A stretch of 64,000 nucleotides of DNA, taken from positions 1 through 64,000 of the forward strand of contig JAOASC010000002.1 in NCBI GenBank assembly GCA_025210295.1, given 5' to 3'. This DNA is from Flavobacteriales bacterium (GTDB lineage: Bacteria > Bacteroidota > Bacteroidia > Flavobacteriales_D > Parvicellaceae). The stretch's first letter is position 1; the number at the start of each line of letters is the position of its first letter. The position numbers and the translations under genes are program-made. Shown piece by piece: positions 27,685 through 37,043 of this stretch. A model generated the notes under the pieces. The model made no database searches. It saw only the letters and a list, made by a program, of their open reading frames with translations, and was not told the origin of the DNA.

Positions 27685-28713
27685 ATGAAAACAGTATTAA
27701 AATATATTTCGTTAGCTTCTACTTTGTTTTTTATGATGAATACAGAAGCTTTTGCTCAAGACTATCACTATACACAGTTTGATGAAATTGAGCCAATGTT
27801 CAACCCAGCTAGAACGGGGATGTTTAAGGAGTATAAATATAGAGCTGCAACTCAGTTTAGGAATCAATGGAGGTCAGTAGCTACTAAACCTTTTACAACG
27901 TTCTCTTTGGCGTACGATATGCCTGTAAATGAAAGATGGGGAGTGGGTGCATATTTGACCAATTACGATGGGGCTAAAATTTATAATGCTTTTAACTTTG
28001 TTGTTTCTGGTGCGTACCGTATTACCAATCCAAAAGACAATAAGCATTTGTTGACGACTGGACTTCAAGCTGGAGTGATTTATAAAAACACCAATAACTT
28101 GGATTTAGTTTTTGATAATCAATATTACAAAGGAACATTTAATAATCAACTGCCAAGTGAAGAGTCGTTTGTAAGGTTTAATAAAACAATGCCAGAGTTT
28201 AACTATGGAATTTATTATGAGTATACAGATGATAAAAAGAGGTATCATCCATTTGCTGGTATTAGTGTTTTCCATATTACCTCTCCTAAAGAATCTATTT
28301 TAATGGAGTCGGTTGATTCTAAACTTCCTAGAAGATTTTCGTTTAATGGAGGATCTAAGTTTAATATCACTAAAGAGTTTGATGTTAATGTACAAGCATT
28401 ATACATGATGCAAGGAACCGCTCGAGAGTTAGCATTTGGCTTGTTAGGTTCATACAGAATGAAAGGCCAAAGTGTAGGTTCATATAGTATTAAAGAGCAA
28501 AATTTAGAGTTCTTCTTTGGATCTAATTATAGACATAAAGACGCGATAGGAATTATATTAGGTTTACAATATGATTACCTCCGTTATAAAATTAGCTATG
28601 ATATTACAACTTCTACACTGAATAGTGTAAATGATGGAAGAGGAGCTATAGAATTTTCGATGGTGTTCCAACCAAAGAATGGCTATAGAAAACGTGGACG
28701 TAAAAAGTTTTAA
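27685..28713 (+). CDS. PorP/SprF-family T9SS membrane protein
   Basis: A 342-residue outer-membrane barrel of the PorP/SprF family, recognised by DYHYTQFDEIEPMFNPARTGMF right after the signal peptide and by QFRNQWRSVATKPFTTFSLAYD. The ATG at 27685 begins the signal peptide MKTVLKYISLASTLFFMMNTEAFAQ; an in-frame ATG at 27604 overlapping the adhesin gene was rejected. It sits 25 bases after the adhesin gene on the same strand. As with SprB/SprF, the likely job is to pass the type B adhesin through T9SS or hold it at the surface. The C-terminal RKRGRKKF is unusually basic. A strong terminator follows. Confidence 0.92.
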   Translation: MKTVLKYISLASTLFFMMNTEAFAQDYHYTQFDEIEPMFNPARTGMFKEYKYRAATQFRNQWRSVATKPFTTFSLAYDMPVNERWGVGAYLTNYDGAKIYNAFNFVVSGAYRITNPKDNKHLLTTGLQAGVIYKNTNNLDLVFDNQYYKGTFNNQLPSEESFVRFNKTMPEFNYGIYYEYTDDKKRYHPFAGISVFHITSPKESILMESVDSKLPRRFSFNGGSKFNITKEFDVNVQALYMMQGTARELAFGLLGSYRMKGQSVGSYSIKEQNLEFFFGSNYRHKDAIGIILGLQYDYLRYKISYDITTSTLNSVNDGRGAIEFSMVFQPKNGYRKRGRKKF

Positions 28714-28717
28714 TTAT

Positions 28718-28748
28718 AAAAAAAGGGAGGTTTTAACCTCCCTTTTTT
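28718..28748. terminator. Bidirectional terminator between porP/sprF-like and yiaA/B-like genes
   Basis: GGGAGG at 28725-28730 pairs with CCTCCC at 28737-28742. The stem is extended by an A-run on one side (28718-28724) and a T-run on the other (28743-28748). It can end both converging transcripts. Confidence 0.9.
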
Positions 28749-29214
28749 ATTTCTTATTGTTGTATAATGCCAGGTCTCTTGTGTTTTTTTGAACCGTAAT
28801 AGCAGCAAACAAACTTAAAGTGAAAGACATGCCATAAAATCCTTTTTCACTAGCAGTTAAATCTGCATTCCATAAACCAATAATCAGTAACAGTATAGAA
28901 GCTATTGTTCCAAACCAACTAATACCATAGTATATATCTGTAACTTTAATGTCTTCTAAACGATCTCGAACACTTTTTTGAACAGATACAGCAGCAAATA
29001 AGCCAAATAATAAAATGACAAAGTAGTATCCTTTTTCGTTTAAGGCCATAGCAGCATTCCAAAGTCCTATACAGTAAGCGGTCATTCCAGTTAAAAGAAC
29101 TGTCCAAGATGCTCCAACAAATGCCCCTGTAGGCTTATTAAGGTCTTTGTTCGCTTTATTGTGCTTCATTACTTTACTTTCTTTAATTTCTAATTCGTTA
29201 GTTAAATTTTCCAT
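28747..29214 (-). CDS. YiaA/YiaB-family inner membrane protein
   Basis: A 155-residue protein with four membrane helices in two similar halves (GLWNAAMALNEKGYYFVILL and GLWNADLTASEKGFYGMSFT). This is the duplicated two-helix plan of the YiaAB family. The start MENLTNELEIKES at 29214 was preferred to the longer in-frame option at 29244 because it leaves a normal leader and a soluble N terminus. Each half keeps the K-G-[FY]-Y signature and ends with VQKSVRD or VQKNTRD. The biochemical role of YiaA/B is not established; stress-linked expression has been suggested for related genes. It is a single gene, converging on the PorP/SprF-like gene. Confidence 0.85.
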   Translation of the reverse strand: MENLTNELEIKESKVMKHNKANKDLNKPTGAFVGASWTVLLTGMTAYCIGLWNAAMALNEKGYYFVILLFGLFAAVSVQKSVRDRLEDIKVTDIYYGISWFGTIASILLLIIGLWNADLTASEKGFYGMSFTLSLFAAITVQKNTRDLALYNNKK

Positions 29215-29369
29215 AACAATTGATTTTTTAATTTGATACCACAAAGATGAGCTGAATTAAATGTTGTTGAAAATTAAAAATTATGATATATTTATGTTTT
29301 AAACGCATTGGAAGTTATTTATTTTGCTGATAAACAGTTTTTTATGTTTTTTTATAATTACGATATAAA

Positions 29370-30872
29370 ATGGATTTAAGAGCGGTGTTTTTACGGTTTT
29401 CTAATGAGGAAACGAAGAAGTTTAAATTGTTTTTAAAGGAACAAAGCAAACGGCCTGATCAAAAAAACGTTGAATTGTTTGGCCTGCTGAAAGATGCAAA
29501 AGTTAACCTAAAGCAAATACCAGAATTGCTTTATGGTAAGGATAATAAAAATGCATATCATGCCCTGAGAAAGCGATTATTGGATTCATTTATTCAGTTT
29601 AAATCTAAAGAGTTAATTTCAAAAGAAATCTCAGAAGAACTAGAGGTAACTAAATTGTTGGTAGTAGCAAGAGGTTTATTTCAGCAGCAATTATACAATC
29701 AAGGAGATGAGTTGCTTAGGAAAGCAGAGATTAAGGCAGAAGAGCTAGGTAGCTATCTTTTATTAAATGAAGTATATCATGTAATGATCGAGTACAATAG
29801 TTTCACCAATACTGAGCTGGGAGAAATCATGGATAAGTCGGAAAAAAATCTACACCTATTGATTAATGAAGAGAAGCTGAATAAAATATATGCATTAATA
29901 AAAAATTATTACAAAGATGCTTCACAGCCTGCGTATCAATCTTTTGATGAGCTTCAGGCAGAACTTTTTGCTAAATATGAAGTTTCAGATGACATTAGAT
30001 ACAGTTATCGGATTGTGTACCAATTAGCTCAAATGGCTCATGCGTTTGCAATTGCTACCAAAGATTATTTATCTATTGAGCGTTTTGTAATTAATAACTA
30101 CAATCAAATTAAGTCAACTGCCCCCAAGACGCTTAATGAGCAATATTATAAGCTTCAAATATTATATATCATAGCCAATATTTATTTTAGGAAAAAGTCA
30201 TTTGATCAAAGTCTTGCAACTTTAGATGAGCTTCATGTGATCTTAAAAAAAACGCACAAGTTAGAGCAGCATTTTAGACCTTTATGGAGTTGTTTGTATT
30301 CACTGAATTTAAATTATCAAGGAAAGCATGAGGAAGCTAAAAACATATTGTTAGCGTTAATAAGTCAAAAAGTAAGCTATGAAACCTTTGCAATGTTGGA
30401 TGTTTATTTATGTTTGGTCGTTTATGAATTTCAACAAGAAAACTTTAAAGAAGCAAAGAAACGTTTAGCTCGGTTTTATCATACCGACTCATGGTACATT
30501 AAACAGGCTGATATTGAGTGGGTAATAAAACGGAATTTGATCGAAATTTTGACGTTTATAGAACTGGACGATTATGATTATGTAACATCAAAAGTAAAGC
30601 ATTTTGAAAGAAAGTATATCCCATATTTAAAGGAGACTAATAAGGATAGAGTAGTACAGTTTTTTAATGTGATAAAAACCGTTTATTTAAAAGAGGAAAA
30701 TCCTAGTTCACCAGAATTTAAGGAGTTGATTGAACTGGGGTTTAATTGGAAAATACCAATCAGAGAAGATATTTTTGAAATTAGTTTCTATGCTTGGCTT
30801 AAGGCAAAAATGGAACAAGAACCTCTCTATACTACAACCTTAAAGCTAGTCAATAAAACCAGTTTAGAATAA
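29370..30872 (+). CDS. Unrecognised all-helical, TPR-like cytoplasmic protein
   Basis: A 500-residue protein without signal peptide or membrane segment. The N terminus (MDLRAVFLRFSNEETKKFKLFLKE) followed by an LFGLLKDAK segment resembles the opening of a set of uncharacterised Bacteroidota proteins with helical-repeat bodies. The remainder is almost wholly helical with TPR-like spacing, for example LFQQQLYNQGDELLRKAEIKA and NIYFRKKSFDQSLATLDELH. I see no catalytic motif. It stands alone between divergent and convergent neighbours and ends in a near-perfect palindromic terminator. A scaffold or regulatory role by protein contact is possible but not supported directly. Confidence 0.8.
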   Translation: MDLRAVFLRFSNEETKKFKLFLKEQSKRPDQKNVELFGLLKDAKVNLKQIPELLYGKDNKNAYHALRKRLLDSFIQFKSKELISKEISEELEVTKLLVVARGLFQQQLYNQGDELLRKAEIKAEELGSYLLLNEVYHVMIEYNSFTNTELGEIMDKSEKNLHLLINEEKLNKIYALIKNYYKDASQPAYQSFDELQAELFAKYEVSDDIRYSYRIVYQLAQMAHAFAIATKDYLSIERFVINNYNQIKSTAPKTLNEQYYKLQILYIIANIYFRKKSFDQSLATLDELHVILKKTHKLEQHFRPLWSCLYSLNLNYQGKHEEAKNILLALISQKVSYETFAMLDVYLCLVVYEFQQENFKEAKKRLARFYHTDSWYIKQADIEWVIKRNLIEILTFIELDDYDYVTSKVKHFERKYIPYLKETNKDRVVQFFNVIKTVYLKEENPSSPEFKELIELGFNWKIPIREDIFEISFYAWLKAKMEQEPLYTTTLKLVNKTSLE

Positions 30873-30881
30873 ATGAGCACA

Positions 30882-30915
30882 AAAAAAAGGAGTTGAATAT
30901 TCAACTCCTTTTTTT
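30882..30915. terminator. Perfect palindromic bidirectional terminator
   Basis: Bases 30882-30915 form a 17+17 perfect palindrome: an A-run, GGAGTTGAAT, its complement, and a seven-base T-run. It serves both the helical protein gene and the convergent lipoprotein gene. Confidence 0.92.
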
Positions 30916-30933
30916 AATTTGTTTTGCAAATGA

Positions 30934-31461
30934 TTAAGCTTTGTTCATTTTTACAGAAACTTTAGCACCTTTAACCATTTTATCTAAATCAATCATAGCA
31001 GGAACTTGCTCAATTAAATCAGGTCTTTCAGCTTTTACTTGTTCCAATAAAGACTCTCCAGTAAAACCGATTGTTACTTCATTAGCTGAAGAAGAAATGA
31101 TATCTAAATTAATGTTGAATTTTTCTCCATCAATCTCACCGTTTAAGTTTAATACTTTTCCAGATTGTTTCCAGTTAAACTCCTGAGTTTCATCAGCGTG
31201 ATCAGCATGTTTTAATAAAGCTTTACCATCAGCCAATAATTCTAAAGTAACTTTGTTAGCCTCATCTTTAGCTTCAGCAGAAGTTGCTTCTTTTTTTGCT
31301 TCTTCAACCCCTTGTTTCATTTCTTCAGGAAAACCTTCGCCTAATACTAAATCCAAACTAGAAGGATCTACTTTCCATGTTCCTTCTAAGCTTGCTCCAC
31401 CACAAGAGTTTAAGAATAATGCAATAGAAATTAATACAGCCGAAATAATAATACGTTTCAT
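30934..31461 (-). CDS. Small lipoprotein, lipocalin-like
   Basis: A 175-residue lipoprotein. The signal sequence ends in the lipobox LNSCGG, so Cys20 is the lipid-bearing residue. The mature part begins LEGTWKVD, the start common to lipocalin-like and similar eight-stranded barrel proteins of Bacteroidota. It contains an acidic helical insert (EEMKQGVEEAKKEATSAEAK), then strands (KVTLELLADGKALLKH; TQEFNWKQSGKVLNL). A small barrel binding a hydrophobic or cell-surface ligand is plausible; no partner gene is near. It converges on the helical protein gene. Confidence 0.75.
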   Translation of the reverse strand: MKRIIISAVLISIALFLNSCGGASLEGTWKVDPSSLDLVLGEGFPEEMKQGVEEAKKEATSAEAKDEANKVTLELLADGKALLKHADHADETQEFNWKQSGKVLNLNGEIDGEKFNINLDIISSSANEVTIGFTGESLLEQVKAERPDLIEQVPAMIDLDKMVKGAKVSVKMNKA

Positions 31462-31739
31462 ATAAATCTTTGTTTTTTAATGAATTAAATTTTTTTTGCA
31501 AGTATAATGCTATCCGATGCAAAAAAAAATATTTCACTCATTTATTTTAAGATAATTCTGTAAGTTTTAGAGGGTAGAGCTGCTTTTTGTACGATTAAAG
31601 GAGATTAACGCTGTTTGGGATTTAAGGAATAGGTAGAAAAGGGAACTCCATTCAAGATTTCTTGAGTTAGTTTTAGTTGAAAATAGTTGTTTGCTATACT
31701 CCTTTTTTTGTATCAATATTTTTCGTCGTATATTGCATT

Positions 31740-34700
31740 ATGATTCGTTTAATCGTAGTATTTCTCTTTCTAACTTTTTGGGGTTTTTCCCAAGAGCATA
31801 AAGGCGGCTATACTTTTATCGAAAATAAAAATCAATGGCATCAGAATGTTCAATATAAAGCAGATGTACAAAGTGGTTTTTTCTATCTAGAAAATGATGG
31901 CTTTTTATTCAATTTAATGGATGTTAAAAAAGCAAATGCCTATATCAAATCGCATTATGACAAGACCATCAATCGAGATTTTAAAACACTAGATTGGCAC
32001 GCTTATAAAGTTCAGTTCAAAAATTCAAGTCCTAATGTTGAGTTAGAAGGAAGTGATCAAACTCCAGAGTATTATAATTTTTTTGTTGGAGATGATGCCT
32101 CTAAATGGGCTGGAAATGTCAAGGCTTATCATACGATTAATTATAAAGGAATTTATGAAGGAATAGACGCTAGAGTTTATACAAAATTGTTTGACTTAAA
32201 ATACGATTTAATTGTTAGAAAAGGAGCAAATCCCAATGCGATAGCTATAGCATATCAAGGTGCTGATAAAGTGGAAATACGAAACGAAAGGCTACATATC
32301 TTTACAACAGTTAACCATATTGTAGAAGATAAGCCCTTTGCTTATCAAATTATAGAAGGAAAGGTGGTAGAAGTTCCTTGTGCTTATCGTTTAGATGGAA
32401 ATGTGTTAACTTTTGATTTGCCAGAAGGATACCATCCATCTTATGATTTAGTTATTGATCCAACTTTAAAATTTTCAACATATTCTGGGTCGTTTTCTAA
32501 TAATTTTGGTTATACCGCAACATTCGATTCTAAAGGTTTTTTATATTCTGGAAGTTCTGCTTTCGGAAATCAATACCCTACAACCTTAGGGGCTTATAAT
32601 ACCTCTTTTAGTGGAGGAATCGTTGATATTGCTATTTCTAAGTTCGACACCACTGGAACCTTTTTGCTGTATTCAACTTATTTAGGAGGAAGTAGTGATG
32701 AATTACCACATAGTTTAATCGTTAATAGTTTAGATGAGTTGTTTGTTTTAGGAACAACAAGTTCGAATAACTTTCCAACAACAGTAGGATGTTATGACGC
32801 TACTTTTAATGGAGGAACCCCGAACAACTTACAAAATGGTCTAGGTGTAAATTATGTGAATGGATCCGATTTAATTGTCTCACACCTTAGTGCAAATGGT
32901 GCTAATTTATTAGGCTCTACTTATTTAGGAGGGAGCCAAAACGATGGGTTAAATTCTACTTCTACCAATGCAAACTTAAACATCTTACGTTATAATTATG
33001 CTGATGAAGTAAGGGGGGAGTTGGATATTGACCAAAACAACAATATTTATATTATCAGTTGTACTAGAAGTTCAGATTATCCTGTAACTGCTAATGCTTT
33101 TCAAACAACCTATGGAGGAGGAAGTTTAGATGCTTGTGTGACCAAAATGGATAATGCTTTGCAAAATGTAATTTGGAGTTCTTTTCTAGGAGGTGAGAAC
33201 CATGATGCAGGTTATTCCTTAGCATTAGACAGTCAAGATGATTTGTATGTGACAGGTGGTACGGCCTCTGTTTCTTTTCCAACAACCACAGGAGCTTATC
33301 AAACTACATTACAAGGTGGAAGAAGTGATGGTTTTATTACCAAAATAAGTCAAGATGGACAATCAATCGTCAATTCTAGTTATTATGGTTCTTCAACTTA
33401 TGATCAAAGTTATTTTGTAGAATTGGATAATGATAATGCTGTTTATCTGTTTGGACAAACGGAACATTCCGGGACAGATTTTATTCAAAACGCAACATGG
33501 AATGTCCCTGGGAGTGGACAGTTTATTAGTAAGTTAAGCCCACAGTTAAATACAAGAATATATTCAACTGTTTTTGGAGCTGGGAATGGGATTAATATCT
33601 CGCCAACAGCTTTTTTAGTTGATGTTTGTGATAAAATATACCTCTCTGGATGGGGAGGAAGTGTTAATAGTTTAGGGTCACTTGCCAACAATGCCGGAAC
33701 AACCAACAATATGCCGATTACTTTTGATGCTTTTCAAAGTACAACAGATGGAAGTGACTTTTATGTAATGGTGATGCAAGATGATGCGACCAGTTTAGTG
33801 TATGGATCGTATTTTGGAAGCGCTTCGGCTACTGAACATGTAGATGGAGGAACCAGCCGATTTGATCGAAAAGGAAAAATTTATCAAGCCATGTGCGCAG
33901 GGTGTGGAGGAGATTCTAATATGCCAATTCTGCCAGCTAATGCAGTATCTAGCACCAATAATAATAGTTGTAATCTTGGGGTGTTTAAAATGGATTTTGA
34001 AATCCCATCGATTATAGCCGATTTTGTAGCTCCTCCTTTAGGTTGCGCCCCTTATACTTATACGTTTGAGAACACCAGTTTAGTACAACCCAATACAACA
34101 TATAGCTGGGATTTTGGAGATGGTAATACCAGTAGTGTCGCGAATCCAACCAATAGCTATACTCAACCAGGTACTTATACTATTCAGCTTATTGTATCAG
34201 ACGCTGCATCTTGTAATTTAGCAGATACAATTGAACAGGAAATTATTGTGCTGGGGAATACATCAAGTAGTTTACAAACGGTAAATATTTGCCCTTCAGA
34301 AACGGCTCAAATAGGATTGTTGCCCAATCCTGATCCATCAATTACTTACCAATGGTCTCCTGCTACAGGTTTGAGCAGTACAACAGTTTCTAATCCTTTT
34401 GCTAATCCAACTATTACAACAAACTATATCTTGCTAGTCTCGAATGGAACTTGTACCGATACTGTTCGACAAACGGTCCAAGTCAATACCCCTTTGCTAT
34501 CGGTTTCTGACGATACCACACTTTGTTTTGTTGCTGGTAATGTAAATTTAGTTGCCAATTCTTCAGGAACAAGTGATGCGTTTGTTTGGTCTTCTTCCAA
34601 CTTATTTCAAGATACATTAAATGGAAATATTAATGACAGTGTCTTGTCGTTAATGCCTGCCAATACTGCCCAGTTTTATATCAAGGCGAATAATAATGGA

Positions 34701-36977
34701 TGTGAAATTATAGATAGTGTGGCAGTAACAACTATTTATGGGGATGTTACGGTTTCAGGGAGCAATGCCATTTGTGCTGGGGATGCACTTAGTATTTCTG
34801 CAAGTACCACTTTTTCTGGAGGAGTCAACCTTACTTATGATTGGTCTCCAGATGCCAGTATTAATAGTGGAGACGGTTCTCCAACTATTCAAGTGAGTCC
34901 GTTAGTGACAACTACTTATGCTTTGGCCATCAATGCAGATGGTTGTTTAGATACCTTAGAACATTTGGTTCACGTTACGGCTGTAGATGTTTTTATTCCT
35001 AATGATACGATAGTTTGTAATGCTAATTTAGGAGTGAATTTTAATGCAACTTCATCGTTAGGAAATACCAGTTTTGTTTGGTCAACTAATGCTCAGATTA
35101 CCGATACCATTAATGGAAATGCTTCCAATGGAAGTTTAGCAGTTTTACCTCAAAATGATACTACATTGTATATTTTGGCAGAGAGCAATGGTTGTTCGGT
35201 TGTGGATAGTGTTTCTGTAGATGTAGTTTTTGGTCAAACAGGAATTATAGGACCTGTAGCTGGATGCCAGGGAGATTTAATCACCTTACAAGCAACCAAT
35301 ACAGCATCAACCAATAATGTAAATTATGATTGGGAACCTGATGGTACAATTATCAGTGGAGATGGAACGGCTTCTGTTGTCGTTAGTCCACAAGCGAATA
35401 CTGTATATCGTTTGTATGCAGAAAATGGTGGTTGTTTTGATACTTTACAGCATGTTCTTACGATAACGCCTATTGAATTGGTGGTAACAGAAGATACTGT
35501 TCTTTGTTTTGATACACTCACTGTTGATTTAGTTGCTAATGCCAATGGAACTTCATCAGAATATATATGGTCTTCAACTGCAAGTTTTGCCGATACTTTG
35601 AATGCACCAATTGTAAACAACCAAATTACAGTGCAAGGTTCAGGTTTTGATGTGTATTATGTAAAGGTTGAAAATAATGGATGTATTTTGATAGATAGTG
35701 TTATGATCTCTTCTGTGTTTGGAAACCACCATGTAGTAGCTCCTCCATCAATGTGTAAAGGAGATACCGTATCTGTAATGGTACATAATGACTATTTGTT
35801 TAATACAATGGTGCATGATTGGGAGCCAGATTCAGTGATTGTGTCTGGAGACTTCTTTACACCAATATTAACAAACCCAACTCAAACAACACACTATACT
35901 GTTACCTCAAGCTTTGGCCAATGTTCAGATGTTATCAGTTTTACAATTAATGTGGTGGATTTAACCTTGTCAACAAGTAATGATACTGTTTTATGTACTG
36001 ATACATCAATCATTGATTTGTGGGCAAATACTGGAGGTACAAGTTCAAACTTTGTATGGTCGCAAGATCCCAATTTTTCGGATACGATTAATCAACCTTT
36101 ATCAGATAGCACCATTACTATAAGCCCTGTTGAGCCTACCATGTATTATGTGCAAGTTAGTGAAGATGGTTGCGTGTTGACGGATAGTGTATCTGTAGTG
36201 GTAACTTCTGGTCAAATTTCTTTAAGCGTTCCTGGTGAAATCTGTAGGGGAGATCAAACAACAATAACCGTTACCAATTTAGCACCTAATTACCCATTAA
36301 CTTATGATTGGTCTCCGGATAATCAAATAATTGCAGGAGATGGAACAACAACAATCACTGTTCAGCCTGATACAACAACTGTGTATACTGTTCAAGGAAC
36401 TAATACTTTCGGATGTGAAGTAGAAGATGAAGTTACAGTAACGGTCAATCAACTAGGGTTTATTAATGTCCAAGCAACAGCGAGTAACGATACGATTGTT
36501 GAAGGAGGCAGTACAACACTTTATGCTAGTCCAAATGGGGGCAATTATACCTATACTTGGATAGAAGGAGTGAGTAGTCCTAATAGTGCTGTAACACAAG
36601 TTAATCCAACAATAACAACAACGTATTATTTAACAGTAGAAGAGAATGGTTGTACAAAATCAGACTCGATTACTATTTATGTTAAGGAGTTGCTATGTGG
36701 AGAAGAAGATGTCTATGTTCCCAATGCGTTTACACCTAATAGTGATCATGCTAATGATAATTTGTACGTAAGAGGAAACAATATAGAAAAACTTTTGTTT
36801 AGGGTTTATGATAGATGGGGTGAATTAGTATTTGAAACCACCCAGCAAGGAAAAGGATGGGATGGAAAATATAAAGGTAAGGATTGTGATCCAGCTGTAT
36901 TTGTATACTATTTAGAGGTAACTTGTGGGGAGGGAGAAACCTATTTTGAAAAAGGAAACATCACTTTGATTAGATAA
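31740..36977 (+). CDS. Giant secreted protein: DUF7948-like head, SBBP-type propeller, alternating Ig-like modules, T9SS type B tail
   Basis: A 1745-residue protein. ATG 31740 starts the signal peptide MIRLIVVFLFLTFWGFSQ; a TTG at 31677 was rejected. The head (about 20-240) begins with GGYTFIENKNQWHQNVQYKA, the hallmark of a Bacteroidota domain found ahead of SBBP propellers. The propeller-like part (about 245-750) has repeats of the kind YSTYLGGSSDELPHSL and WSSFLGGENHDAGYSLALD. A PKD domain follows (SWDFGDGNTS), then four pairs of alternating Ig-like modules at about 921-1575. The C terminus is a type B sorting domain (PNAFTPNSDHANDNLYVRG to NITLIR). Unlike the adhesin at 21.3 kb it has no PorP/SprF gene beside it; the next gene codes for an unrelated secreted protein. 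Surface adhesion is inferred. Confidence 0.85.
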   Translation: MIRLIVVFLFLTFWGFSQEHKGGYTFIENKNQWHQNVQYKADVQSGFFYLENDGFLFNLMDVKKANAYIKSHYDKTINRDFKTLDWHAYKVQFKNSSPNVELEGSDQTPEYYNFFVGDDASKWAGNVKAYHTINYKGIYEGIDARVYTKLFDLKYDLIVRKGANPNAIAIAYQGADKVEIRNERLHIFTTVNHIVEDKPFAYQIIEGKVVEVPCAYRLDGNVLTFDLPEGYHPSYDLVIDPTLKFSTYSGSFSNNFGYTATFDSKGFLYSGSSAFGNQYPTTLGAYNTSFSGGIVDIAISKFDTTGTFLLYSTYLGGSSDELPHSLIVNSLDELFVLGTTSSNNFPTTVGCYDATFNGGTPNNLQNGLGVNYVNGSDLIVSHLSANGANLLGSTYLGGSQNDGLNSTSTNANLNILRYNYADEVRGELDIDQNNNIYIISCTRSSDYPVTANAFQTTYGGGSLDACVTKMDNALQNVIWSSFLGGENHDAGYSLALDSQDDLYVTGGTASVSFPTTTGAYQTTLQGGRSDGFITKISQDGQSIVNSSYYGSSTYDQSYFVELDNDNAVYLFGQTEHSGTDFIQNATWNVPGSGQFISKLSPQLNTRIYSTVFGAGNGINISPTAFLVDVCDKIYLSGWGGSVNSLGSLANNAGTTNNMPITFDAFQSTTDGSDFYVMVMQDDATSLVYGSYFGSASATEHVDGGTSRFDRKGKIYQAMCAGCGGDSNMPILPANAVSSTNNNSCNLGVFKMDFEIPSIIADFVAPPLGCAPYTYTFENTSLVQPNTTYSWDFGDGNTSSVANPTNSYTQPGTYTIQLIVSDAASCNLADTIEQEIIVLGNTSSSLQTVNICPSETAQIGLLPNPDPSITYQWSPATGLSSTTVSNPFANPTITTNYILLVSNGTCTDTVRQTVQVNTPLLSVSDDTTLCFVAGNVNLVANSSGTSDAFVWSSSNLFQDTLNGNINDSVLSLMPANTAQFYIKANNNGCEIIDSVAVTTIYGDVTVSGSNAICAGDALSISASTTFSGGVNLTYDWSPDASINSGDGSPTIQVSPLVTTTYALAINADGCLDTLEHLVHVTAVDVFIPNDTIVCNANLGVNFNATSSLGNTSFVWSTNAQITDTINGNASNGSLAVLPQNDTTLYILAESNGCSVVDSVSVDVVFGQTGIIGPVAGCQGDLITLQATNTASTNNVNYDWEPDGTIISGDGTASVVVSPQANTVYRLYAENGGCFDTLQHVLTITPIELVVTEDTVLCFDTLTVDLVANANGTSSEYIWSSTASFADTLNAPIVNNQITVQGSGFDVYYVKVENNGCILIDSVMISSVFGNHHVVAPPSMCKGDTVSVMVHNDYLFNTMVHDWEPDSVIVSGDFFTPILTNPTQTTHYTVTSSFGQCSDVISFTINVVDLTLSTSNDTVLCTDTSIIDLWANTGGTSSNFVWSQDPNFSDTINQPLSDSTITISPVEPTMYYVQVSEDGCVLTDSVSVVVTSGQISLSVPGEICRGDQTTITVTNLAPNYPLTYDWSPDNQIIAGDGTTTITVQPDTTTVYTVQGTNTFGCEVEDEVTVTVNQLGFINVQATASNDTIVEGGSTTLYASPNGGNYTYTWIEGVSSPNSAVTQVNPTITTTYYLTVEENGCTKSDSITIYVKELLCGEEDVYVPNAFTPNSDHANDNLYVRGNNIEKLLFRVYDRWGELVFETTQQGKGWDGKYKGKDCDPAVFVYYLEVTCGEGETYFEKGNITLIR
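34504..36460 (+). repeat. Four alternating A-B module pairs (~490 bp period)
   Basis: Two module types of about 80 residues alternate. A modules start [SPTE]xDTxxC (near 34504, 34997, 35488 and 35975). B modules contain xCxGD and a YDW/HDWxPD strand. The period of about 490 bases (163 residues) shows that the pair, not the single module, was the unit duplicated. Confidence 0.75.
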
Positions 36978-37043
36978 GCTGTTAAAGACTTCCTAAATGA
37001 ATGAGAATAAAAAGAAAAAATATGTTACTTTGTAATTAAGGTA

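Noticed and set aside
31677..31739. Upstream TTG start for the giant type B protein
   Set aside because: The extension places a second hydrophobic stretch ahead of the normal signal peptide; ATG 31740 gives a standard one.
31462..31739. Possible small gene or decayed gene in the gap before the giant type B protein
   Set aside because: Translation in the frames I read gives no recognisable segment; it looks like ordinary intergenic DNA.
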